Shown piece by piece: positions 8,709 to 17,384 of a stretch of DNA of 64,000 nt. The notes under the pieces were generated by a model that ran no database searches, was not told the origin of the DNA, and worked only from the letters and a program-made list of their open reading frames with translations. This DNA comes from Sediminibacillus dalangtanensis. GTDB taxonomy: Bacteria > Bacillota > Bacilli > Bacillales > Amphibacillaceae. The stretch's first letter is position 1. Each line of letters begins with the position of its first letter. The translations under genes were made by a program, and so were the position numbers. The stretch lies in NCBI RefSeq assembly GCF_017792025.1, contig NZ_CP046956.1, positions 3,224,001-3,288,000 on the forward strand. Reading direction: 5' to 3'.

Positions 8709-9992
8709 ATGAAAAAGTGGCTGTTGATTGTTTGTGCCGGCTTGCTGGCTGTGCTGTCTGCCTGCAGCTCCGGAAGCGCTGACAATACAAACGCAGAAGG
8801 AAAAGTAGAGCTTGATTTTTGGACATTTTGGGGATCGGAGACAAGGCGCCCGATGATCGAAAAACTGATTGAGGACTTCAACAATTCCCAGGATGAAATA
8901 GTAGTCAAACATACATATGTACCGTGGGGAGATATTTGGACGAAAAACCTGGCAGCGATTGCTGCAGGGGATCCGCCTGATGTTATTGTCAATGATATCA
9001 GAACGGTAAAAATCAGAGCCTCTAACAACCAGGTAGAGGATATGAGTAAATGGGTCGATGACGATTTAAAAGACAGTTTCTATCCGCATCTATGGGATGC
9101 CGTGACATACAAGGACAAAGCATATGCCCTGCCTTTCACTACTGATACTAGAATGCTTTTTTATAACAAGGATGCTTTTCGTGAAGCAGGACTTGATCCG
9201 GAAAAACCACCCCGCACTTGGGAAGAACTCAAAGAATACTCCGACAAACTCACCGTCAAAAATGCTGACGGCGGATACGAACAAGTCGGTTATTACCCGA
9301 ACTGGGGAAACTTCACCACCCATGATTGGATGATTAATGCCGACGACGGAAAAGGCTTGATGGAAGGCGGAGAACCGACCATCAACACCCCTGCTAAAAA
9401 AGAAGCCATCCAATGGATGTACGATTGGAAACAGGAACTTGGTTCTGAGGCCGTCCAAAATATGAAAGCGGAATTCGGCAATGAACAGCAGGATCCGTTT
9501 ATATCCGGAAAGGTTGCGATGTGGGCAGAAATCGGTACGTTCTATAAGCAACTAGAGGAGTTCGGCGGCGACCTGGATTACGGGGTAGCGACGATGCCTG
9601 CTTATAACGAAGATACAAAACCATGGAGTACTGGCGGAGGATTTGTCATGGAAATACCGAAAGGCGCCAAAAACCCGGAAGCTTCCATGAAATTCATTAA
9701 ATACTTAACGGATGTCGAAGCACAAACCTACTGGGGTGAAAATAACTTCGACAACATTGCCAATAAAGAAGCTACAAAACAAATCACGGAGAACCTGGAT
9801 GGCAAAGGGGCCGAGATTTTCCAAAAATCGATGGAAAGCCTGGAATACACGTACTTGTCGATTACTCCACCAGAGTATCCGGAATACGAAAATCTGGTCA
9901 ATCCGCTTATCGACGATGCGCTCAATGGAAAAATTTCCGTTGAGGAAGCACTCGATCAAGCACAAAAAGATGTAGAAAATTCCGAGCAATAG
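8709..9992 (+). CDS. CUT1 sugar ABC transporter, solute-binding lipoprotein
   Basis: A 427-residue binding protein of the extracellular solute-binding family 1 (MalE/MsmE/UgpB type). The signal peptide ends in the lipobox LSAC with Cys19. The N-terminal core FWTFWGSE and the later segments GDPPDVIVND and ALPFTTDTRMLFYNKDAF are typical of sugar-binding members. It is followed by two MalF/MalG-type permease genes and binds the transported saccharide outside the cell. The sugar cannot be named from sequence. A perfect stem-loop at 10004-10031 follows the stop. Confidence 0.92.
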   Translation: MKKWLLIVCAGLLAVLSACSSGSADNTNAEGKVELDFWTFWGSETRRPMIEKLIEDFNNSQDEIVVKHTYVPWGDIWTKNLAAIAAGDPPDVIVNDIRTVKIRASNNQVEDMSKWVDDDLKDSFYPHLWDAVTYKDKAYALPFTTDTRMLFYNKDAFREAGLDPEKPPRTWEELKEYSDKLTVKNADGGYEQVGYYPNWGNFTTHDWMINADDGKGLMEGGEPTINTPAKKEAIQWMYDWKQELGSEAVQNMKAEFGNEQQDPFISGKVAMWAEIGTFYKQLEEFGGDLDYGVATMPAYNEDTKPWSTGGGFVMEIPKGAKNPEASMKFIKYLTDVEAQTYWGENNFDNIANKEATKQITENLDGKGAEIFQKSMESLEYTYLSITPPEYPEYENLVNPLIDDALNGKISVEEALDQAQKDVENSEQ

Positions 9993-10003
9993 CTTGAACA
10001 TTA

Positions 10004-10031
10004 GGAAAAGCGGCAGCGGCACCGCTTTTCC
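10004..10031 (+). other. Intercistronic stem-loop after the sugar-binding protein gene
   Basis: Perfect 10-base arms GGAAAAGCGG and CCGCTTTTCC with an 8-base loop, and only a weak T tract after it. It lies between the binding-protein gene and the permeases and probably stabilises the upstream message or causes partial termination. Confidence 0.65.
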
Positions 10032-10118
10032 GTTCATCTTTCTGTAATAGCTCCTTCCCGGAGATTTCATCAAGAATGGCATATGATTCATCACTTCACA
10101 GGTATGGAGGCGAGAAAG

Positions 10119-11120
10119 TTGAGTGGAATAAAAGAGCATAATGTTGCAATCAGTACTACACAGCAAAAATCGGTACATAAAAGCAAGAGCCGCAATATCT
10201 CGGGAAGAAAACCGAAGATCAGCAAATTGTCGCTGAAAGAAAATATTTGGGGCTATATCTTTATTGCTCCCTGGATTATCGGTTTTCTCGGGCTTACTCT
10301 TGGCCCCCTGCTGTTCTCATTAGTAACCAGTTTCACCGATTATAATGTTACCTCCCAGATGAATTTTACCGGCTTCGACAATTACAAGCGGATGTTTACC
10401 ATGGATCCATTATTTTGGACCTCCCTGTATAATACCGTCTATTTTGTGGTATTCTCTGTTCCATTGACCACGGCCGGCGCTGTCATTGTTGCCATGCTGC
10501 TTAACCAAAAAATGAAGGGCATTAAAATTTTTCGTACGATTTATTATTTACCCGCTGTTTTATCTGGAGTCGCCGTCTACTTTTTGTGGATGCAGCTACT
10601 CAGCCCATCTACAGGTCTGGTCAATACAGTCCTTGCCTGGTTTGGCATTGATGGACCTGCCTGGTTGTTTGAACCGGAATGGACCAAACCAGCGCTCGTC
10701 ATGATGAAAATGTGGAGTGTTGGCGGCGGCATGCTGCTTTATCTGGCAGTCATGCAAGGCGTGCCAAAAGCGATGTATGAGGCCGCAGAATTGGATGGAG
10801 CCGGATCAATCCGCAAGTTTTTCCATATTACACTACCCATGATTACACCGATCATTTTCTTCGATATGGTGACATCGACAATCGGTGCCTTTCAAATTTT
10901 CCAGGAAGCTTATGTCATGACCGACAGCGGCGAAGGCGGTCCTTCCAATTCCTTGTTATTCTACAATCTTCATATGTGGAACAACGCATTTGAAATTTTC
11001 AATATGGGATATGCGTCAGCAATGGCCTGGGTGCTATTTATCATTGTCATGATTCTGACCTTCCTTCATTTCAAATTGAGTAAGAAGTGGGTTTACTATG
11101 AAAGCGGGGATCAAAAGTGA
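10119..11120 (+). CDS. CUT1 sugar ABC transporter permease (MalF type)
   Basis: A 333-residue permease with six predicted membrane helices after a basic N-terminal tail of about 45 residues. The EAA loop (YEAAELDGAGSIRKFFHITLP), which docks with the ATPase, is present. I prefer the TTG at 10119 over an ATG 36 bases upstream because GGAGG lies 8 bases before the TTG while the ATG has no ribosome site. Its stop overlaps the GTG start of the second permease. No ATPase gene is nearby, so a shared MsmX-type ATPase probably drives it. Confidence 0.88.
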   Translation: MSGIKEHNVAISTTQQKSVHKSKSRNISGRKPKISKLSLKENIWGYIFIAPWIIGFLGLTLGPLLFSLVTSFTDYNVTSQMNFTGFDNYKRMFTMDPLFWTSLYNTVYFVVFSVPLTTAGAVIVAMLLNQKMKGIKIFRTIYYLPAVLSGVAVYFLWMQLLSPSTGLVNTVLAWFGIDGPAWLFEPEWTKPALVMMKMWSVGGGMLLYLAVMQGVPKAMYEAAELDGAGSIRKFFHITLPMITPIIFFDMVTSTIGAFQIFQEAYVMTDSGEGGPSNSLLFYNLHMWNNAFEIFNMGYASAMAWVLFIIVMILTFLHFKLSKKWVYYESGDQK

Positions 11121-11971
11121 GCAATTCCATGATTGGCAGCAAGAAAAAACGGATAACCAAGAAAACGTTGATCTATCTGATTTTAATCGGCGGCAGCCTG
11201 ATTATCCTGTCTCCAGTATGGTGGATGATCGCGACTTCTTTGAAAACACCACAGGAAATCGCCCAGTACCCGCCAAGCTTTTGGCCGGACAGTTTCCGGT
11301 TCAGTAACTATCTGGAAGCATGGCAGACAGCCCCTTTTACCCGCTGGACATTGAATACCCTGCTTATCTCGGGTCTTTCAACGATAGGCAGTGTATTTGC
11401 CAATGCGTTTATTGCTTATGGCTTTGCCGTCATAAAATTCAAGGGGAAGAATTTGTTGTTTGGTATCGTCATGGCAACAATGCTGATCCCCGGCTTTGTC
11501 ACATTGGTTCCGCAGTATATCATTTTCGCTAAAATCGGCTGGGTAAACACATACCTTCCACTGATCGTGCCGTCTTTTCTGGGCAGCGCATTTTTTATTT
11601 TCCTGATCAGGCAATTCATGCGGACCATCCCGAAAGATATGGTGGAAGCAGCAAAAATGGATGGCGCCAACCATTTTCAAATTTGGTGGAGGATCATGCT
11701 GCCACAAATTAAACCAGCGTTAATTACCGTAGCCATTTTCTCCTTCAATGGCTCCTGGAATGATTTGCTTGGTCCGCTGCTCTACCTGAATGATGAAAAT
11801 CTGTACACCCTGCAAATTGGACTGCAAACATTTAAAGGAACGGTTTCCACCCAGTGGAACTACTTAATGGCGATGTCTACCACCGTTCTTTTGCCGATCA
11901 TTCTATTGTTCTTTTATTTTCAACGCTACTTTATCGAAGGCTCGAATCTTACCGGCGGGCAGAAGTTCTAA
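11117..11971 (+). CDS. CUT1 sugar ABC transporter permease (MalG type)
   Basis: A 284-residue partner permease with six predicted membrane helices and the EAA loop (VEAAKMDGANHFQIWWRIMLP). It starts with GTG overlapping the previous gene by four bases (GTGA), showing translational coupling. With the binding protein and first permease it completes the import channel, lacking only the ATPase. It is followed by a strong terminator at 12032-12058. Confidence 0.9.
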   Translation: MSNSMIGSKKKRITKKTLIYLILIGGSLIILSPVWWMIATSLKTPQEIAQYPPSFWPDSFRFSNYLEAWQTAPFTRWTLNTLLISGLSTIGSVFANAFIAYGFAVIKFKGKNLLFGIVMATMLIPGFVTLVPQYIIFAKIGWVNTYLPLIVPSFLGSAFFIFLIRQFMRTIPKDMVEAAKMDGANHFQIWWRIMLPQIKPALITVAIFSFNGSWNDLLGPLLYLNDENLYTLQIGLQTFKGTVSTQWNYLMAMSTTVLLPIILLFFYFQRYFIEGSNLTGGQKF

Positions 11972-12031
11972 AACTAACGTCAAGATTCTATGTTTCTAGC
12001 AGATTTCGAAAGATAATAGACAATTATAAAG

Positions 12032-12058
12032 ACGTCCCGCGATATGGGACGTTTTTTT
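12032..12058 (+). terminator. Terminator of the sugar ABC operon
   Basis: Arms ACGTCCC and GGGACGT with a 7-base loop, followed by TTTTTT on the plus strand, 60 bases after the second permease stop. Confidence 0.85.
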
Positions 12059-12207
12059 GTTATGTTTGATGTATGGTTTACAAAAGCTAAGGTGAGCTAT
12101 CAAAAAGCACTCCCCTAGTGCTGGGAATACCCAAAAAAATCAAGAATGATATGACGACAATTTTAGCGGCACAGTAAAAGCCGGGACAAAAGCATGGCCA
12201 CTGAAGA

Positions 12208-12252
12208 AAAAACCGAACGAATTCTAAATGCTTATGAATTCGCTCGGTTTTT
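12208..12252. terminator. Bidirectional terminator-like hairpin
   Basis: A 17-base stem (left arm AAAAACCGAACGAATTC, right arm GAATTCGCTCGGTTTTT) with one mismatch and an 11-base loop. Runs of A and T at the ends let it terminate on either strand. It sits between the ABC operon and ykoC. A sister hairpin with the same CCGAnCGA core lies at 28542-28568. Confidence 0.6.
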
Positions 12253-12354
12253 AGTTGTATATTCTCGTTTTATCCTGTCGTTTGATGTGTGCTTCTCATC
12301 GCTACGGAAATAGGCATAACAAAAAACACACCAGAAGAAAAATTATTTCTATCT

Positions 12355-12411
12355 AACGGAGGCAAGGTACACAGACTCCAGCGGGATGAGCGCGAGCTGA
12401 AGATCCACTTG
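12355..12411 (+). repeat. Dispersed intergenic repeat, truncated copy
   Basis: These 57 bases match the first part of the element at 28337-28460 at 52 positions without gaps. Shared cores include GGAGGCAAGGT and GAGCTGAAGATCCACTTG. The copy stops at the start of the internal hairpin and ends three bases before the ykoC stop codon. Related GC-rich intergenic elements are common in Bacillaceae genomes. Confidence 0.75.
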
Positions 12412-12414
12412 ACT

Positions 12415-13215
12415 TTAGTTAAAACGAACATCTGCAGCAGGAAAATAAGGGAAGTATATCGCCAACAGATAAGATGCAGAGATGAATATGATGAAGTATA
12501 ACAGGAATATGGTATCTAACCAGGAGAACCCCATTTTGTAATAAAAAGTCCGGTTCGCTGATCCCTGAAAACTTTTTGCCTCCATGGCCACCGCAAGACG
12601 ATGGGCCCTTCGAATACTTTGAGAAAGCAGCGGAATCGAGTAAAGACGGAATTTTTCAATAAAACCCCCAAACCCGGTCCCGTATTGTAATCCCCGTACT
12701 TTCAATGCATGTCGCCGATTTTGCATCTCTTCAACCATGATAGGGATCAACTGAACTGCTGCCATAAAACTGTATGCATATTTCGGCCTTAACTTCAGTT
12801 GCTGCATCAAGGAATAAAACAAATACACCGGTCTCGTTGTCAGCGCAAAAACTACCCCCAACACGGCAAATATAAGTCCACGTACACCGATATGGAGCCC
12901 TCTAAAAAAGCTTTCTTCCGTAATATGAACCAAACCCCACTCAAACCACGTTTCCTCCCCTTTTCCGAAAAAAATCATCGAGGTGGAAGAAGTCAAAAAC
13001 AGGATGATAAATGGAACAGAAATAAGTAACAGCCGCTTACATGGATGTCCTGTAAAGCATAGATAAAGTACTAGTACAGCCAACATATAATTAATGATAA
13101 AATTTAGATTATGGATAAAGAGTACCTGGATACAAAGCAGGAAAACTAACACCAGTTTAAAACTTGGATTGATTTTATGAAGCCAGGTTTCTTTATAGGA
13201 AAATTCCCATAGCAT
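12415..13215 (-). CDS. ykoC: ECF transporter transmembrane (T) subunit, thiamine-precursor type
   Basis: A 266-residue EcfT/CbiQ-family membrane protein with about five hydrophobic segments. It also carries the cytoplasmic coupling helices with the RR-like segments (MQNRRHALKVRGLQYG and SIRRAHRLAVAMEAKSF) that contact the ATPases. It starts 16 bases after the ykoD stop with a GGAGAG site. Together with the double ATPase and the YkoE substrate subunit, it makes an ECF importer. The upstream TPP riboswitch implies thiamine or its hydroxymethylpyrimidine precursor as cargo. Confidence 0.9.
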   Translation of the reverse strand: MLWEFSYKETWLHKINPSFKLVLVFLLCIQVLFIHNLNFIINYMLAVLVLYLCFTGHPCKRLLLISVPFIILFLTSSTSMIFFGKGEETWFEWGLVHITEESFFRGLHIGVRGLIFAVLGVVFALTTRPVYLFYSLMQQLKLRPKYAYSFMAAVQLIPIMVEEMQNRRHALKVRGLQYGTGFGGFIEKFRLYSIPLLSQSIRRAHRLAVAMEAKSFQGSANRTFYYKMGFSWLDTIFLLYFIIFISASYLLAIYFPYFPAADVRFN

Positions 13216-13231
13216 TTATTCTCTCTCCTTA

Positions 13232-14695
13232 TTACAAGACATAGGAAGGATAAATGTCGGTATATTCTTGTGCAGCAACATCTTTCGTCATCCTGCCATT
13301 TTCTATATACCAGCATCTACTGGCAAAATTCCTTACAATTTGCCCGTCATGGGTTGCCATCACGATAGTAGTACCTTCTCTTCGTAACCGCTCTAACTCT
13401 TCCAATATTGCAAATGTGTTGACTGCATCTTGACCAAACGTAGGCTCATCCAAAAGCAAAATCGGCTGGTTTTGGGCTAGTGCTACTGCGACACTCAATC
13501 TTCGCTTTTGCCCCATGGAAAGTTGATAAGGATGTTGGGTTTTATAAGTATCTAAATGAAATAACTGCAGCAAATGGTAAACCCGGTGATCAATCTTTCC
13601 TGCATCCCAACCTAGTATCCGCAATGTATAAGCTAACTCGTCGTAAACGGAATTCGTTACAAATTGTAATTCGGGATTCTGGAAAACAAATGACACAAAA
13701 TCGGAAAGACGTTTTATTTTCTTTGTATTCTTTCCAAAGACATGATAGGAGCCGCTCGTTTTTATTAAATCCATCAAGGATTGAAGCAGGGTCGTTTTTC
13801 CAGCTCCATTTTCACCCAATACCGCTATCCATTCACCGGAATAAATGTCGGCATGATCTACTTCGACTCTTTTGTTCTTGCCCCTGAACCCGGAAAATTG
13901 ATTCAATGAAAGGACTGGTATTTTCCTGATATTAGAGATATCCGGCTTGCTGGGGCGACTGCCTTGCAGATAATCGTCCCATATCCCTGAGTACCATATC
14001 CCTTGTTTGTAAAGAGTCTGTTTATACTGTTGAAAAATAACATCCTTTGGACCATCCCCAAGGAGTTCACCTTGCGCATTAAAAAGAACGACACGATCAA
14101 CATAATCAACCACTTCATCTATTTTGTGCTCTACAATGATCACCGTTTTATCTGTTCCTATATCCTTAATTGTTTTCCAAACCTGGCTGGTTCCATCCGG
14201 GTCAAGCAACGCGGTTGGTTCGTCTAAAAATAGCACTTCCGGCTGAAGAGCCAGTATCGAAGCAATTGCTAATCGCTGCTTCATCCCACCAGAAAGTGTT
14301 TGGATATTAGTATGAATCGAATCAAGTTTCAGGCCGACTTGATGTAAATAATAATGTATTTGATCATTCATCTGGGCTTGCGGGATTTTTAAGTTTTCAA
14401 GAACGAACGCAATTTCCTCATCTACATAAGGCATACAAAATTGTGTATCTGGATCTTGAAATAAAAAACCCCAGCTTTCCGGTATCGTCCATTGATCTGC
14501 TTTTACCGGTACATCAATGGATTTGGGAATCAATCCAGCGAGTACTTGCAAAAGCGTAGATTTACCAGCACCGGATGGGCCTAACAACAGTACTTTTTCT
14601 CCCTGTTCAAAAGAAATCGAAAAATCTTTTAACAGCATAGAATCATTCCCTGGAAACTTCAAACGCAAGTTTTTCACACTGGAAACAGTAGTCAT
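13232..14695 (-). CDS. ykoD: ECF transporter double ATPase subunit
   Basis: A 487-residue protein with two fused ABC ATPase domains. Domain 1 has the Walker A GPSGAGKST, the signature LSGGMKQR and the Walker B LFLDEPTALLD. Domain 2 has GENGAGKTT, LSMGQKRR (a modified signature with Met for Gly) and LLLDEPTFGQD. This fused form is that of YkoD in the Bacillus ykoFEDC thiamine system. I use the second ATG at 14695, since AGGTGG abuts the first ATG with no spacer. It lies 14 bases after ykoE. Confidence 0.92.
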   Translation of the reverse strand: MTTVSSVKNLRLKFPGNDSMLLKDFSISFEQGEKVLLLGPSGAGKSTLLQVLAGLIPKSIDVPVKADQWTIPESWGFLFQDPDTQFCMPYVDEEIAFVLENLKIPQAQMNDQIHYYLHQVGLKLDSIHTNIQTLSGGMKQRLAIASILALQPEVLFLDEPTALLDPDGTSQVWKTIKDIGTDKTVIIVEHKIDEVVDYVDRVVLFNAQGELLGDGPKDVIFQQYKQTLYKQGIWYSGIWDDYLQGSRPSKPDISNIRKIPVLSLNQFSGFRGKNKRVEVDHADIYSGEWIAVLGENGAGKTTLLQSLMDLIKTSGSYHVFGKNTKKIKRLSDFVSFVFQNPELQFVTNSVYDELAYTLRILGWDAGKIDHRVYHLLQLFHLDTYKTQHPYQLSMGQKRRLSVAVALAQNQPILLLDEPTFGQDAVNTFAILEELERLRREGTTIVMATHDGQIVRNFASRCWYIENGRMTKDVAAQEYTDIYPSYVL

Positions 14696-14709
14696 GGCCA
14701 TCCACCTTT

Positions 14710-15288
14710 CTACTCCAAGGCCTTATAATCTTCTATTGAGGCTTGGCGAACCAAGCTGGTAACCCCTGTTTTTTCCAACGCTTGGACAATTGTGTAACCG
14801 ACCATACCAGCGATAATAACGGAACTGAGTAATCGGAAGCCGACCATCAACAAGAAATTCCATAGCGCCAAATCATTGATATAACCGTAAAAATAATCAA
14901 TACCAAGCGAAGCAAATCCTGAGGCAATACCTGCTAGACATACAACGAACAAGTCGTAACGCTTGTAACGAAAGACAGCAAAGATTAGTTCCGCAGCTAA
15001 TCCCTGGCCAATACCAAATAATAGGGTGGATATTCCCCATTCCCCACCAAAAATAAATTCACCATGAGCAGCCGCCACCTCAGCAAGCAAAGCTACACCT
15101 GGTTTTCGAATAATCAGAAACGCAACTATGGCTGCAATAAACCACATACCATAAATCAGCTGTTCTACTTGGAGACCAAAGGTGGAGAGCACCCCATATA
15201 AAGGTCCCCATAATTTATAAATGATCCCGAAAATAATTGCGACAATAATCGTTACCAACAAATCTGTCAATTTCAACCCTTTACTCAT
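14710..15288 (-). CDS. ykoE: ECF transporter substrate-binding (S) subunit YkoE
   Basis: A 192-residue membrane protein with about six hydrophobic helices, recognisable as YkoE by size, by segments such as VAAAHGEFIFGGEWG, and by its gene neighbours. It gives the ECF transporter its specificity, predicted to be hydroxymethylpyrimidine or thiamine. It is the first gene behind the TPP riboswitch and terminator (15329-15529), so it is repressed when TPP is plentiful. The separate thiamine-binding protein YkoF found in B. subtilis is not present here. Confidence 0.9.
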   Translation of the reverse strand: MSKGLKLTDLLVTIIVAIIFGIIYKLWGPLYGVLSTFGLQVEQLIYGMWFIAAIVAFLIIRKPGVALLAEVAAAHGEFIFGGEWGISTLLFGIGQGLAAELIFAVFRYKRYDLFVVCLAGIASGFASLGIDYFYGYINDLALWNFLLMVGFRLLSSVIIAGMVGYTIVQALEKTGVTSLVRQASIEDYKALE

Positions 15289-15328
15289 GATTAAGTCCTT
15301 CCTCCTATTAATAAAATTTTTTTTTGCA

Positions 15329-15368
15329 CAAAAAAACCACTTTCTTTACCAGCGCAAAGAAAGTGGTT
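15329..15368 (-). terminator. TPP riboswitch expression-platform terminator
   Basis: A perfect 13-base stem (AACCACTTTCTTT with AAAGAAAGTGGTT on the minus strand) and an 8-base loop, followed by a run of T. It lies between the TPP aptamer and ykoE, exactly where the off-state terminator of the riboswitch should be. Confidence 0.9.
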
Positions 15369-15412
15369 GTATTGGATATATCATGAAGCACACAAGTCTA
15401 TATGTATCCGCT

Positions 15413-15529
15413 ACTCCACTTCCCTCCGCTGGTATCAACCAGATCAGGTTCCAAGGGTCTTAAAGTTTCACTTTAATCTCAACCTTTCTTCCATAGATGC
15501 CATCATCTATTTCAAGGTACCCCTAGTGG
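15413..15529 (-). ncRNA. TPP (thiamine pyrophosphate) riboswitch aptamer
   Basis: Read on the minus strand, it begins CCACTAGGGGTACC and contains a GAGA segment. It continues into ACCCTTGGAACCTGATCTGG and ends TACCAGCGGAGGGAAGTGGA. These are the conserved thi-box blocks that bind the pyrimidine and pyrophosphate halves of TPP. The P3 arm is longer than in minimal aptamers. TPP binding should favour the terminator at 15329-15368 and shut off ykoEDC. Confidence 0.96.
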
Positions 15530-15617
15530 ACAAACAACTTATTCTATTTTGTATCGTTATCTTAACACATAATGAACAGGTATTGTCAATGAAATAATGA
15601 ATCCGTTCTTCGCTTTT

Positions 15618-15800
15618 TCAATCCTTATCCAAATCCGTATCAAACAAAGATTTCTTTGTGTCCTCTGGTTCTTCTAGGCGGTCCATATCGAAATGGCGAC
15701 CGACATTTGATTTGTTGATTCCGTTTTTCACCGCTGTTTCAATGACAACATAGAGAATAAACAACGATATTACATAGGTAATAATAGCAACGAGTCCCAT
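15618..15800 (-). CDS. Small single-span membrane protein, unknown function
   Basis: A 60-residue protein with one N-terminal hydrophobic helix (about residues 3-23) and a charged tail rich in Asp, Glu and Lys. It has a clear TAGGAGGG ribosome site 5 bases before the ATG. I do not recognise the family. It lies alone between the thiamine transporter leader and the SIS-domain gene, each separated by terminators. Confidence 0.6.
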   Translation of the reverse strand: MGLVAIITYVISLFILYVVIETAVKNGINKSNVGRHFDMDRLEEPEDTKKSLFDTDLDKD

Positions 15801-15853
15801 ACATAATCCCTCCTAACCATCTATCCCCACTATAAGACAAAAGCGGAAACAAG

Positions 15854-15885
15854 AAAAGGTAACCGAGGCTCTGCGGTTACCTTTT
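15854..15885 (-). terminator. Terminator of the PTS/lactonase-like operon
   Basis: Perfect 12-base arms AAAAGGTAACCG and CGGTTACCTTTT with an 8-base loop. It lies just after the stop of the SIS-domain gene, the last gene of the 22616-15892 minus-strand operon. Confidence 0.8.
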
Positions 15886-15891
15886 CCCTAT

Positions 15892-16620
15892 CTATAACGT
15901 TACCCGATCCGAGTATTTTTCAATCAACTGCTGGTTATGCTCATCAGCGCCTTCTATGTTACCGCTTAAAAAGACAGGCGGCTGAAAGCCATCCTCCGAC
16001 ATCCGTTTAATAGCTTCCGCAAATAATCCATTAATAATAGCAGCTCCAATCACCGTTGAGCTCGGTGCGAAATTCACTTGTACCTCCGGGTGGCTAAGCA
16101 GTGCATCTCCAACCGGAGCATGATTATCAATCACAAAATCCACCGCATCAAACAAATGCTTGCCACTTGTATGGCGTGATGGCTGGCTTTGTGAATACTG
16201 TATCGAGGTGATTCCGATGACAAAGGCGCCTTTCTCTTTGGCAATCCCCGCAACGTCAACGGGTACCGGATTGCGTCCAGAGGTAGACAACACCACCATG
16301 ATATCTCCTTGGCGGATGTCCTGCTCCTCCATGAACTTTGCTGCATAGTCATTCTTTCTTTCCAACGTAGAAGAACGGACTGCTCCTTCGTGCAGCATCA
16401 ACGGTTCATGAAGGATCGGATGCACGGGGACTAGTCCACCTGCACGATAATAAACCTCTTCCGTCAAAATATGCGAATGGCCACACCCAAACAAGTGGAT
16501 CACTCCATCGTTCTGCAGCGAGGCAGAAATTTTTTCAGCAGCCTCGCGCAAAGCTGTAAACTCTTTTTCTTCGATTACTTGTAACAGAGAATGAACCTTT
16601 TCAAAGTAATTGGCTAACAT
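15892..16620 (-). CDS. SIS-domain sugar-phosphate-binding protein (UPF0309 type)
   Basis: A 242-residue single SIS domain protein. The phosphosugar-binding loops are visible: FGCGHSH near residue 44 and LSTSGRNPVP near residue 111. Proteins of this group bind or isomerise phosphorylated sugars, but few have a proven reaction. It is the last gene of the operon with an ascorbate-family PTS, a phosphotriesterase-like hydrolase and a creatininase-like protein. A phosphorylated sugar acid or keto-sugar formed downstream of PTS uptake is therefore a plausible substrate. It begins 11 bases after the creatininase gene. Confidence 0.8.
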   Translation of the reverse strand: MLANYFEKVHSLLQVIEEKEFTALREAAEKISASLQNDGVIHLFGCGHSHILTEEVYYRAGGLVPVHPILHEPLMLHEGAVRSSTLERKNDYAAKFMEEQDIRQGDIMVVLSTSGRNPVPVDVAGIAKEKGAFVIGITSIQYSQSQPSRHTSGKHLFDAVDFVIDNHAPVGDALLSHPEVQVNFAPSSTVIGAAIINGLFAEAIKRMSEDGFQPPVFLSGNIEGADEHNQQLIEKYSDRVTL

Positions 16621-16631
16621 CCAAACCCTCC

Positions 16632-17369
16632 CTAGTTTTGTTCTGTCTCCTGTTTAGCCGCTTCTATTAATTGAACCATGTTTTTTAAGGCGATATCAAT
16701 TATATAAATCCCCTTATCCTCTGTCGCCAGGGTGGCATCCCCTAATACAGCGGTTTCCGTGAATTCCTCCCAAGGGGTAGGCGTGACATCTGCACTCAAC
16801 GGAATATCAGGAATATCATTGATCGCCTTCTCCATTTCTACCAGTTCCGGGGCAAGATACAACATATAGGAAGTCTCTATTTCACAGGCATGGAAATAGG
16901 TGCCATGGGAGGACGGTGTTTCCCTCACTTCTTCTGCCGCCTTATTCATGCCCGGATAAAATAAATACAACACTTTCATTTTCGGGCATGTTTCATACAA
17001 TTCACGAGCAGCTTCTTTCAAAGCTGTTCCATTGCCCAAATGGCCGTTCACCATGGCAAAGACCTTAATACCCTGTCGATAAAGGCTTTCGCCGATATCG
17101 TTAATATAGCTGATCAGGGAACGATTGCTGACGGTGATGCTACCAGGAAATTGACGCAGACTCCATACTTGTCCATACGGCAACGTTGGCAAAACCAAGC
17201 CATTTACCACTTCAGCAAGCTTGTCCGACAGCCGTTCAGCCAAAAAGTTATCGGTTCCGAGCGGCAAATGCGGACCATGCGCTTCCACTGCTCCAACCGG
17301 AAGAATCGCAATTTTGGAACGCTCGATTTCTTCTTTAATGTTATAGGAGTTTTGATATTGAAACTTCAC
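16632..17369 (-). CDS. Creatininase-family metal amidohydrolase
   Basis: A 245-residue protein of the creatininase/MftE family. The metal-binding signature is intact: Glu29, His31 and Asp40 in GAVEAHGPHLPLGTD, with the later NGHLGN motif. Family members hydrolyse cyclic or linear amides, as creatininase does, or process peptides, as MftE does. Here it is embedded between a phosphotriesterase-family gene and a SIS gene of a sugar PTS operon. Its substrate is therefore probably a sugar-derived amide, lactam or lactone rather than creatinine. That assignment is inference from context. Confidence 0.82.
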   Translation of the reverse strand: MKFQYQNSYNIKEEIERSKIAILPVGAVEAHGPHLPLGTDNFLAERLSDKLAEVVNGLVLPTLPYGQVWSLRQFPGSITVSNRSLISYINDIGESLYRQGIKVFAMVNGHLGNGTALKEAARELYETCPKMKVLYLFYPGMNKAAEEVRETPSSHGTYFHACEIETSYMLYLAPELVEMEKAINDIPDIPLSADVTPTPWEEFTETAVLGDATLATEDKGIYIIDIALKNMVQLIEAAKQETEQN

Positions 17370-17384
17370 AACAGCACCCCTTCT

